Positions 1 to 5,661 of a DNA stretch of 5,949 bases are shown piece by piece. Below the pieces are notes generated by a model that saw nothing but the letters and a program-made list of their open reading frames with translations, made no database searches and had not been told where the DNA came from. Both the position numbers and the translations under genes were made by a program. This stretch comes from Erysipelotrichaceae bacterium (GTDB lineage Bacteria; Bacillota_I; Bacilli_A; Erysipelotrichales; Erysipelotrichaceae): assembly GCA_024681275.1 (NCBI GenBank), contig JAILBD010000201.1, forward strand, positions 1 through 5,949, written 5' to 3'. The stretch's first letter is position 1. Each line of letters starts with the position of its first letter.

Positions 1-290
1 TCCTGATGAGCGAAAGCCTCATCGACACACTTCGGATAACCGGCATTCAGTTTGGTACACACATAGTAAGCATCACGAGGATATCTTTCGGCTACTGCCA
101 AACGGAACGCCTCTTCAGAAGCGCCATCATCATATACATAGGCTGTATCGAAATATTTTCCTCCGGCTGCAATGAACAGATCGGCCATCACCTTGACCTG
201 CTCAATATCGATCGTGCCGTCTTCGTTCTTAGGCAGACGCATCAGACCGAAACCGAGTTTGAAAATATCCTTACCTAAATAATCACCCAT
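1..290 (-). CDS. Aldo/keto reductase, N-terminal part (cut by left edge)
   Basis: NAD(P)H-dependent oxidoreductase of the aldo/keto reductase TIM-barrel family, expected in the cytoplasm; the substrate cannot be told. Only the first 96 codons are present. Seen: the opening strand motif LGFGLMRLP (residues 12-20), then KYFDTAYVYDDG (45-56) carrying the expected catalytic Asp48 and Tyr53, and VCTKL (77-81) carrying the expected catalytic Lys80. The family's catalytic His would lie beyond the edge. The GFGLMRLP opening is typical of the branch of bacterial AKRs related to COG1453, which often carry a C-terminal 4Fe-4S region and run to about 370-400 aa; whether that region exists here is unknown. 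The start is fixed by AGGAGG at 298-303, seven bases before the ATG. It has its own leader downstream of the lipoprotein terminator; a weak TAAAAT at 316-321 is a possible -10, with no convincing -35. Confidence 0.93.
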   Translation of the reverse strand, partial: MGDYLGKDIFKLGFGLMRLPKNEDGTIDIEQVKVMADLFIAAGGKYFDTAYVYDDGASEEAFRLAVAERYPRDAYYVCTKLNAGYPKCVDEAFAHQ

Positions 291-345
291 TCTTTTTCCT
301 CCTGTTTACGCTTATATTTTACATCAAACCCCTATTCCTTACGAT

Positions 346-371
346 ATAAAAGGCCTGCCTGAGCAGACCTT
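346..371 (-). terminator. Rho-independent terminator of the triple-repeat lipoprotein gene
   Basis: On the minus strand the stem AAGGTCTGC / GCAGGCCTT (9 pairs, one of them G-U, with loop TCAG) spans 371-350 and is followed by TTTTATA. It lies 14 bases after the lipoprotein stop codon, so it ends that transcript before the aldo/keto reductase gene. The minus reading pairs fully thanks to the G-U wobble, while the plus reading has an A-C mismatch, which supports minus-strand orientation. Confidence 0.85.
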
Positions 372-385
372 CAGAAAACCGTTTT

Positions 386-1486
386 TTATTCCTTGACGAT
401 GTCGAAGACATCGAACTTCCTTGACAGGCAAAGATCGGTCATCAGGACCATCGTGATCTCGTTGTCCTTTGCGAATTCGATCGTCTTGATCGCATCGCAA
501 GGGCCATCTCCGCAGTTGAAACCCTGCAGCTGGCTCGCGTCCTTCACGTGGCAGATGTATCCGGTATCCGTCTCCTCATACCAGCCCTTGAACTTCGCCA
601 TACCGGAGAAGACGTTCTCCGTCAGCGTAAAGGCACCGGATGCATCGAAGTCCACCGTCGGCAGATACAGCTCGTTGTCGACCATGTCGTTCTTGCGATG
701 CTGCCACTTGCTTCCGGACTTCCCCGGAACGACGCCTGTCTGGCTCATGAGATCCTCCGGTATCTTTCCGTCCCTGCTGAAGATGTCATATTCCTGCGCG
801 TTGCCCAGTGCCGTCAGCAGGATCAGCGTATCATTGTTGTAGATCGAGAACTCGATCTTTTTGACGCTGAACGCATCTCCCGGAACAAGATCCTTCAGGA
901 TCACCTGCGTATCCGTCTCCTCAAAGGTGCCGCTGACCTCCATGATGCCGAAATCATTCTGATCCTTGAGCGTGAAAGTCCCATCACTGCGAAGTTCCAC
1001 CTGCGATCTGTTCTTCGTCTCCTGATTGGCATCGATGTAAGTCAGAATGATCACATCATCCTTGATGACAGGAGCCACTGTCGATCCCTTGATCTCCGTC
1101 GTGGAGAAGATGTCCTCCGACCCGGAACCAAGCAGATTGGTCCTCAGGATCACGGTCTCCTCATCTTTGACTTCAAACTTGACGGTCGTGAAAGACCCCG
1201 CCTGTGTCTTGGAAACATCGAGCGTCAGGACATCCTCATTCAGGTTCCAGTTCCCGCTGATCTCATAGCTGCCCTCCGGGAAATTGTCCTTCAGCACGAA
1301 AGAACCATCTTTCCCCAGCCACAGCCAGGAATGATCCTCATTGCCGAATGTATCCACGGTGTTGTAAAAAGTTTTGCCGGCGATCGAAGGGACCTTATCC
1401 GTCTCTTCTTTCTTCTTCCCCTTGCAGCCGCTGACCATCATCAGAAAACACAATACGAACAAAATGACTCTTATCGATTTTTTCAT
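386..1486 (-). CDS. Lipoprotein with three tandem beta-rich repeats, function unknown
   Basis: A 366-aa protein predicted to be exported and lipid-anchored on the outer face of the cell membrane. Seen: a basic start (MKKSIR), a hydrophobic segment (7-19) and the lipobox VSGC with Cys21 as the lipidation site, then a Lys/Glu-rich linker. The rest is three tandem copies of one module: about 38-128, 145-237 and 258-363. Each has a D/S-G-x-F-x-L turn (GKDGSFVLKD, RSDGTFTLKD, DASGAFTLTE), a following G-x-W/F strand, a K-x-I/V-E-F-type strand (VKFEV, KIEFSI, TIEFAK), and a closing E/F-D-I/V-F (EDIFS, YDIFS, FDVFD). Copy 3 alone carries cysteines (312, 325, 330, 353). The look is of small beta-barrel or lipocalin-like domains, but I do not recognise a named family. 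The start is supported by AGAGGG at 1495-1500, eight bases upstream, and by a TATAAT box. It forms its own transcription unit. Confidence 0.92.
   Translation of the reverse strand: MKKSIRVILFVLCFLMMVSGCKGKKKEETDKVPSIAGKTFYNTVDTFGNEDHSWLWLGKDGSFVLKDNFPEGSYEISGNWNLNEDVLTLDVSKTQAGSFTTVKFEVKDEETVILRTNLLGSGSEDIFSTTEIKGSTVAPVIKDDVIILTYIDANQETKNRSQVELRSDGTFTLKDQNDFGIMEVSGTFEETDTQVILKDLVPGDAFSVKKIEFSIYNNDTLILLTALGNAQEYDIFSRDGKIPEDLMSQTGVVPGKSGSKWQHRKNDMVDNELYLPTVDFDASGAFTLTENVFSGMAKFKGWYEETDTGYICHVKDASQLQGFNCGDGPCDAIKTIEFAKDNEITMVLMTDLCLSRKFDVFDIVKE
398..715 (-). repeat. Third copy of the lipoprotein module (protein-level repeat)
   Basis: This encodes residues 258-363 of the lipoprotein. It matches the other copies at ASGAFTLTE, KFKGWYEETDT (compare SGTFEETDT in copy 2), IKTIEF and the closing FDVFD. 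It is longer by a cysteine-containing insertion, FNCGDGPCD (323-331). Confidence 0.75.
776..1054 (-). repeat. Second copy of the lipoprotein module (protein-level repeat)
   Basis: This encodes residues 145-237. It matches copy 1 at RSDGTFTLKD versus GKDGSFVLKD, at EVSGTF versus EISGNW, and at the closing YDIFSR versus EDIFST. The likeness is clear in protein but not obvious in DNA, so the duplication is old. Confidence 0.75.
1103..1375 (-). repeat. First copy of the lipoprotein module (protein-level repeat)
   Basis: This encodes residues 38-128. Its core runs from a short W-L-W-L strand through DGSFVLKD and YEISGNW to TVKFEVKDEETVILRTNLLG and the closing EDIFS. Confidence 0.75.
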
Positions 1487-1494
1487 GATCTTAT

Positions 1495-1515
1495 CCCTCT
1501 ATTGATTCTATTATA
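1495..1515 (-). promoter_or_regulatory. -10 box and ribosome-binding site of the lipoprotein gene
   Basis: A perfect TATAAT on the minus strand (1515-1510) is followed by AGAGGG (1500-1495) and then the ATG at 1486. Transcription would start near 1503, leaving a very short leader. The hexamer 17 bases upstream of the box (GCGATG) is a poor -35, so the promoter may be weak or need an activator. Confidence 0.5.
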
Positions 1516-1554
1516 CAAATATATGCTCTGTTCATCGCTGAAGCTATTTTGAAC

Positions 1555-1576
1555 CCCCGGACTATCCGGGGTTTTT
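1555..1576 (+). terminator. Orphan stem-loop with a T-run on the plus strand
   Basis: CCCCGGA / TCCGGGG form a 7-bp GC-rich stem with loop CTA (1555-1571), followed by TTTTT (1572-1576) on the plus strand. The minus-strand reading has no T-run after the stem, so it is oriented to stop rightward transcription. No convincing plus-strand gene lies to its left. It could end an antisense transcript or insulate the neighbouring minus-strand gene from rightward read-through. Confidence 0.6.
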
Positions 1577-1585
1577 CGGTAGACG

Positions 1586-1607
1586 AAAAGAGGATCATCG
1601 ATCCTCT
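1586..1607 (-). terminator. Rho-independent terminator of the TM-Rossmann-RyR gene
   Basis: On the minus strand AGAGGATC / GATCCTCT form a perfect 8-bp stem with loop GAT (1607-1589), followed by TTTT. The stem begins six bases after the stop codon of the large minus-strand gene, so that gene and the lipoprotein gene are separate transcription units. Confidence 0.85.
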
Positions 1608-1612
1608 GTTTC

Positions 1613-3445
1613 TTATCTGATATCCAGTATATATGTCAGCTTTTCTATGATGCCTCTGTCCGATTCAAGATAATGGGCCTTGTTATCGGAACCGTGCTCC
1701 TGATACAGGCCATCGACCATCTTTTCGACTGCGGCAAGCTCTTCATTATCCACCAGAGCCGGATGCAGCTTCAGCTCCGGATCGTTCGCCCTTCTGCCTT
1801 CATATTTCTTCATGATGGCAGCTGTCTGCTTCTCATCGGCCTTTCTCCAGCCGTGCATCCTCTGATACGCTGTCCAGCGGTCATGTTCGGCATCCGCCAT
1901 CTTCTGCAGATTGTCTTCGTCTTTCAGCCATTCTTCGATGAATTCCTTATCTGAAATGCTGTCATCCTCCCTGAACTGAAGGATGTATCTCTCTTTATAA
2001 CGCAAAGCCAGTGCCTCCGCAAAAGAAGATTCCTGATTCTGATACTGGTAGAAACCGCTCTTTTCCAGGATCTCATCCGCTTTCTTCTCATCGTTGTCTG
2101 ACCTGATCACAGATAGATAAGACAGGTGAACTCTCTTTGCTGCTTTCTCCAGATCCGGATTGATCAGTTTATCATAACTGAAAGTCTTCCTGATATCTCC
2201 GAAAAGGATGATATCTTTTTCCTTGATGATCTTGTGCATGTCGCTGTCGGAGACGTGACACAGGATCTTCGGACAGGACAGATCCTCGCTCCTTGCAGAA
2301 AGATCCCTTCTGATCCGCATCGCGCTGTCATAAGCCTGTTCATCATCTTCATAGAGGACGAAGACGACATCCGGTCTTCCTTCGATCGCATCCGCTTCTT
2401 TGCCATAGACACAGTCCTTGACCTGCAGGTCATACCTGTCGGCTTCCGGTGCCTCCTTCAGGAGCGAATCATAGATGTCATCCGCATAAGGAGAGACCAG
2501 AGTGATCCTGTTTTTTCCATCAGGCTTGATCGTCAGATAGATCAGATCCTTCAGAAACGGCCTTGCCATGTCGTTATCGGAAACGACGACCACGTCGCAT
2601 TCCTTTCTCACAGCCAGTTCATCCATGCACAGCATCATCGCCTCGATCGCCAGCGAACCGTTCTTATCAACATGACGCAGATAGACCTTGCCTGCATACT
2701 GTCTGTCCAGATTCAGGATCAGCTCCCTTTCATCGTCATTTGCCAGGACTCTGACGATGACGTTCTCCGTTCTGTAATCCTTCTGCTTCAACAAGGACTC
2801 ACAGAGCCTGGACGTCTCTTTGATGACACCTCTGTCATCCTCTCCGGTCTCATAGAACTCATAGGTCCTGTTTTTGACGACCTTCACCCTATCGATCGGC
2901 AGCGGGAGCAGTGCCGCCGTGATCGCTCTGGCTCTGTTGTAGAGATCGTTGTCCGGATCGGCGCAGTCACAGAAGACGATCATATCCCTGTTTTTCTTCT
3001 CGGCGATGCTTTCAGCGATCCTGATGGTGTCGCTATCCAGGCGGCTGAAGACGTGGAAGTGCTTCTTGCCTATGAACGACAGCGCCGTCCTGACTCTGGA
3101 AGAGAACGTGAAAAGGAAAAGGGAACCGGTCAGAGGCCCGATGATATACAGGGCGTAAAGGATGAAACGGTAGATGAGGAAGATGTTCCTGTCCATCTCC
3201 AGTTCATATGGGATGTCACCGTCAACACCCATCGCGATCCCGGAAAGACCTGACTTGATGCTTTCAATGACCGCGATCGGAAGGTCTGATGCAGCGACAT
3301 AGTACGGGAAGACCAGCACCATGATCGCAAAAGAAAAATAGACGCCCAAGGTCAGGGCCATTGAACGGATATCCCCTCTCTTCAATACCGCATGCATGAT
3401 GCCAAACAGGATGATCACACAGGCAGCGATGATATATTTCAGCAT
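1613..3445 (-). CDS. Membrane protein with TrkA-N-like Rossmann domains and a C-terminal RyR domain (putative defence effector)
   Basis: A 610-aa protein from the ATG at 3445. Seen: TM segments at about 4-21, 29-52 and 88-114, with an extracytoplasmic or pore-loop stretch at 58-87; then two Rossmann-like alpha/beta units. The first starts at HFHVFSRLDSDTIRIAESIA (129-148), the second at CDVVVVSDND (283-292), with later strands DVVFVLYEDD and KILCHVSDSD. Neither has a GxGxxG loop. The C-terminus (about 515-582) has the RyR pattern: AEHDRW (519-524), HGW (531-533), LKLHPALVDNEEL (558-570). Known: bacterial TM-TrkA_N-RyR proteins exist, and RyR has been proposed to bind NAD-derived nucleotides. 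Inferred: a cytoplasmic sensor module gates or damages the membrane when it binds a signal from the divergent TIR protein. An in-frame ATG at 3493 would add 16 residues, but it lies inside a TATAAT and lacks a ribosome-binding site; 3445 has AAAGGAG 11 bases upstream. No K+ filter (TVGYG) is seen, so it is not a plain Trk/Kch channel. Confidence 0.87.
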   Translation of the reverse strand: MLKYIIAACVIILFGIMHAVLKRGDIRSMALTLGVYFSFAIMVLVFPYYVAASDLPIAVIESIKSGLSGIAMGVDGDIPYELEMDRNIFLIYRFILYALYIIGPLTGSLFLFTFSSRVRTALSFIGKKHFHVFSRLDSDTIRIAESIAEKKNRDMIVFCDCADPDNDLYNRARAITAALLPLPIDRVKVVKNRTYEFYETGEDDRGVIKETSRLCESLLKQKDYRTENVIVRVLANDDERELILNLDRQYAGKVYLRHVDKNGSLAIEAMMLCMDELAVRKECDVVVVSDNDMARPFLKDLIYLTIKPDGKNRITLVSPYADDIYDSLLKEAPEADRYDLQVKDCVYGKEADAIEGRPDVVFVLYEDDEQAYDSAMRIRRDLSARSEDLSCPKILCHVSDSDMHKIIKEKDIILFGDIRKTFSYDKLINPDLEKAAKRVHLSYLSVIRSDNDEKKADEILEKSGFYQYQNQESSFAEALALRYKERYILQFREDDSISDKEFIEEWLKDEDNLQKMADAEHDRWTAYQRMHGWRKADEKQTAAIMKKYEGRRANDPELKLHPALVDNEELAAVEKMVDGLYQEHGSDNKAHYLESDRGIIEKLTYILDIR

Positions 3446-3491
3446 AGACTTCAGAACTCCTTTCCGCCTTTGATATCTGATGTATGCTTTC

Positions 3492-3497
3492 ATTATA
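3492..3497 (-). promoter_or_regulatory. Possible -10 box overlapping the upstream ATG of the RyR gene
   Basis: The minus strand reads TATAAT at 3497-3492, and its last two bases form the start of the ATG at 3493-3491. Used as a promoter, it would start RNA near 3485. That would exclude this ATG and leave about 40 bases before the ATG at 3445. No good -35 is visible at 16-18 bases. Confidence 0.4.
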
Positions 3498-3532
3498 CAT
3501 CACAATGAAAAATCAAAAATGAGCCTCAATCC

Positions 3533-3540
3533 ATTATAAT
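3533..3540. promoter_or_regulatory. Palindromic -10 element shared by the divergent TIR and RyR genes
   Basis: CATTATAATG (3532-3541) is its own reverse complement. It therefore gives TATAAT on the plus strand (3535-3540) toward the TIR gene and TATAAT on the minus strand (3538-3533) toward the RyR gene. The -35 regions are weak both ways: ATCAAA at 3512-3517 on plus, AATGCG at 3561-3556 on minus. Symmetric -10 boxes of this kind are known to fire in both directions in bacteria. Confidence 0.55.
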
Positions 3541-3580
3541 GATTAGTATAAGAAACGCATTATCCCCATCATATATTTAC

Positions 3581-3588
3581 GGAGGTGA
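3581..3588 (+). promoter_or_regulatory. Strong ribosome-binding site of the TIR gene
   Basis: GGAGGTGA is near-perfectly complementary to the 16S rRNA 3' end. The GGAGG core sits six bases before the ATG at 3592. It fixes the TIR gene start and predicts efficient translation, in contrast to the poorly placed site of the divergent gene. Confidence 0.85.
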
Positions 3589-3591
3589 ACC

Positions 3592-5631
3592 ATGCCCGAA
3601 AAAGTATTCATCAGCTATTCCCATCAGGACTCGCCATGCGCCCACGGCATCGCCAGATATCTCTCAAGGCACGGCTGTGACGTATGGATCGACTCCCAGA
3701 ACCTCGCCTTAGGCGACAAATGGGCATCCAGCATCGAAACGGCACTGAATGAATCCGACATCGTCGTCGCCATCCTTTCTTCCTCTTCATTAAGAAGGAC
3801 CGAAGTCCTCAAAGAGATCAGGATCTCTCTGAACAGGATGGAAAAAGAAGGGACTGACAAGTTCCGCCTCTTTTTCGTCGTCATCGGACAGATCCACCCA
3901 TCCTGGTTCAAAGAAGACGACACGACAGAAAGGATCAAGAAATACCTTTCTGTCTATCAGTACATTGAACTGTCCGCCTATGGCGAAGTCACGATCGACT
4001 CCATGAAGAAACTGCTCAGGGCGATCAGAGGCAAAGGCATCGAAGAAAGCGAGATGACTCTCGTTACCGGCAATACGGAAAATGGTTTCATCAACCAGAA
4101 CTCTCTGCCGGAAAAGGCTTTCGACAACCGCGGAAACAACATCTACTACAAGGTCTTCCCTGCCGACCTGGCACCATCCGCCGTCTTCCCGTTCTCCATG
4201 GACAACCAGTGGTTGCCTGAGATCTTCTATGACGGGACAAAAGACCTCTACAAGGATTTTGAAAAAGAAGGCTTCGCATCAGCCAGGGTGAAAGAATACA
4301 TCGAAAGCTTCAAGAAAAGAAACTTCAAACTCCCGTTCTTCCAATTCAAACAGGTCGTCATCAAACTGAACACCCTTTTGTATGAACCTTATTTCCAGAA
4401 GCTTCTGACAAACGACAGCGAAGACAAGGAAGCCTTCATCAGACTCCTGGCCAACGGCTCCATCGTCGTCCTGCTCAACAACGATCAGATGACGCCGTTC
4501 GTCCATCAGAAAAGCTCCGACCCCGAAAAAAACAAAGTCATCGACGCCTGGAACGAAGTGATCAACGAGACCTCGGTCTACTGCATCAGGGAGAACTGGA
4601 TCGTCTCCACCGACCAGCACTCCAAGGATTTCCTGCGCTTCTGTTCCAACATGGCCATGGACCACGACAACAACGTCCTGCTCGCCCAGGCGATGCACCT
4701 GAACGAGGAACAGATCGGTTCCTTCCTGGTCACCCTGAAGACGATCTCCATGCAGGCCTTCTGCCAGACGCACATGAACGGTACCCAGGCCCAGGAGACA
4801 GTCGACGACTACAGCAGGTCCCTCTTCTATCAGAACTACATCGTCAAGAACCGCAAAGTCAACGGCAACGATCCGGTCTTCACCTGCCTCTTTGATCCGG
4901 ACAAACCGTTCCATCACGAACTCAAGAGACTGATCGACATCTATTACAATTCGATCTTCTGCAACACCCTGCAATGTGACGGCCTCTTGCCGGACGACAT
5001 CAGACCGGAGAACTTCTATCTGAATTCACTCTATCTTGATTCCGGTGAAAAGGAAGTCAGCATCGAAGAGCTTCAGTACGCCTTCTCCGAATTCTTCTCC
5101 AACTGCGAGATACTGGATGAGATCACGGACATCGGTGCCAACTTCTATCTGGAAAACTGGGATCTCAAGAGGATCACGGAACTCAGAAGCAGGGAAGCGT
5201 GGTATGAATACGTCGAACTTCTGGAACTGATCAACCGCCGCTCCAATCTCTGGAAAGTCGATTTCAACGAGATCGAACTGCTGCTGCAGCGCTTCTTAAG
5301 ATGTTTTGACGAAAGAAAAGAGGACGCCGCAGCCAGAGACATCGCCTTCTCGTTCAGAGTCCTCATCGGATCCAAGGTCCTCGACATTGTAAAGACCTCA
5401 AAAGTCGCCAAGATCAAGGAATACGGCGGATCCTTCTCCGACCCGGGCAGGATCCCGCTGAAAGTCCTCTTCTCGATCGGTGATCTGACCAGGGAAGACC
5501 GCAAAGACCTGATCTTCCTTCCGGTCACCCTCTTCAACGGACGCATCGACACAGCAGACGGAAACGGATTCTTCAACAATCTGAAGGACTTCATGCTGAA
5601 ACAATGCGACTTCGTTGAGATCAATCAGTAA
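3592..5631 (+). CDS. TIR-domain protein with a large unrecognised C-terminal region (putative defence NADase/sensor)
   Basis: A 679-aa soluble protein with no signal peptide or membrane helix. The N-terminal domain (about 1-147) is a TIR domain of the bacterial TIR_2 type: box 1 KVFISYSHQD (4-13), DVWIDSQNLALGDKW (30-44, the BB-loop region), VVAILSSSSL (58-67), then RRTEVLKEI (68-76), where Glu75 aligns with the catalytic glutamate of NAD+-cleaving TIRs (KEI, as in SARM1). TIR domains with this glutamate hydrolyse or cyclise NAD+. Residues about 180-679 match no family I know: mixed alpha/beta at first (FKQVVIKLNTLLYEPYF, SIVVLLNND), then mostly helical, with many aromatic and acidic residues and scattered cysteines. 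This part may sense infection and control the TIR. It is far longer than a typical ThsB (about 200 aa). It is transcribed away from the TM-Rossmann-RyR gene across a shared promoter region, which suggests one system. C-ending codons dominate, giving long antisense shadows. A self-contained NADase toxin is the main alternative. Confidence 0.92.
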   Translation: MPEKVFISYSHQDSPCAHGIARYLSRHGCDVWIDSQNLALGDKWASSIETALNESDIVVAILSSSSLRRTEVLKEIRISLNRMEKEGTDKFRLFFVVIGQIHPSWFKEDDTTERIKKYLSVYQYIELSAYGEVTIDSMKKLLRAIRGKGIEESEMTLVTGNTENGFINQNSLPEKAFDNRGNNIYYKVFPADLAPSAVFPFSMDNQWLPEIFYDGTKDLYKDFEKEGFASARVKEYIESFKKRNFKLPFFQFKQVVIKLNTLLYEPYFQKLLTNDSEDKEAFIRLLANGSIVVLLNNDQMTPFVHQKSSDPEKNKVIDAWNEVINETSVYCIRENWIVSTDQHSKDFLRFCSNMAMDHDNNVLLAQAMHLNEEQIGSFLVTLKTISMQAFCQTHMNGTQAQETVDDYSRSLFYQNYIVKNRKVNGNDPVFTCLFDPDKPFHHELKRLIDIYYNSIFCNTLQCDGLLPDDIRPENFYLNSLYLDSGEKEVSIEELQYAFSEFFSNCEILDEITDIGANFYLENWDLKRITELRSREAWYEYVELLELINRRSNLWKVDFNEIELLLQRFLRCFDERKEDAAARDIAFSFRVLIGSKVLDIVKTSKVAKIKEYGGSFSDPGRIPLKVLFSIGDLTREDRKDLIFLPVTLFNGRIDTADGNGFFNNLKDFMLKQCDFVEINQ

Positions 5632-5632
5632 G

Positions 5633-5658
5633 AAAGGCTGCCATGCAGCCTTTTCTTT
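5633..5658. terminator. Bidirectional terminator between convergent genes
   Basis: AAAGGCTGC / GCAGCCTTT form a 9-bp stem with a three-base loop (5633-5653). TCTTT follows on the plus strand, and the minus-strand arm itself ends in a short T-run (CCTTTCTT). It almost fills the 30-base gap between the TIR stop codon (5629-5631) and the converging gene's stop (5662-5664), so it can serve both. The plus-strand reading is the better terminator. Confidence 0.82.
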
Positions 5659-5661
5659 ATC

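Noticed and set aside
6..278. Plus-strand open frame at the left edge
   Set aside because: It is antisense to the aldo/keto reductase, whose catalytic motifs and AGGAGG site are clear.
548..1552. Plus-strand open frame of 334 codons opposite the lipoprotein gene
   Set aside because: It has no ribosome-binding site, its composition is rich in Arg/Asp/His/Ile/Leu as expected of an antisense shadow, and the minus-strand frame has a clear signal peptide, lipobox and three internal repeats.
2126..3253. Plus-strand open frame of 375 codons opposite the RyR gene
   Set aside because: It is a shadow produced by the codon bias of the real minus-strand gene: no ribosome-binding site, Asp/Ile/Arg/Gln-rich with no recognisable domain.
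1613..3445. Reading the RyR gene as a TrkA/Kch potassium channel or uptake protein
   Set aside because: There is no selectivity-filter motif and no GxGxxG loop, a C-terminal RyR domain is present, and the partner is a TIR gene.
4279..4974. Minus-strand open frame of 231 codons inside the TIR gene
   Set aside because: Its Val/Asp/Glu-rich, low-complexity composition is the complement of the C-ending codons of the TIR gene. It has no start signal or domain.
1613..5631. Canonical Thoeris (thsA/thsB)
   Set aside because: There is no SIR2, SLOG or Macro domain, and the TIR protein is much longer than a usual ThsB, so only a Thoeris-like label is justified.
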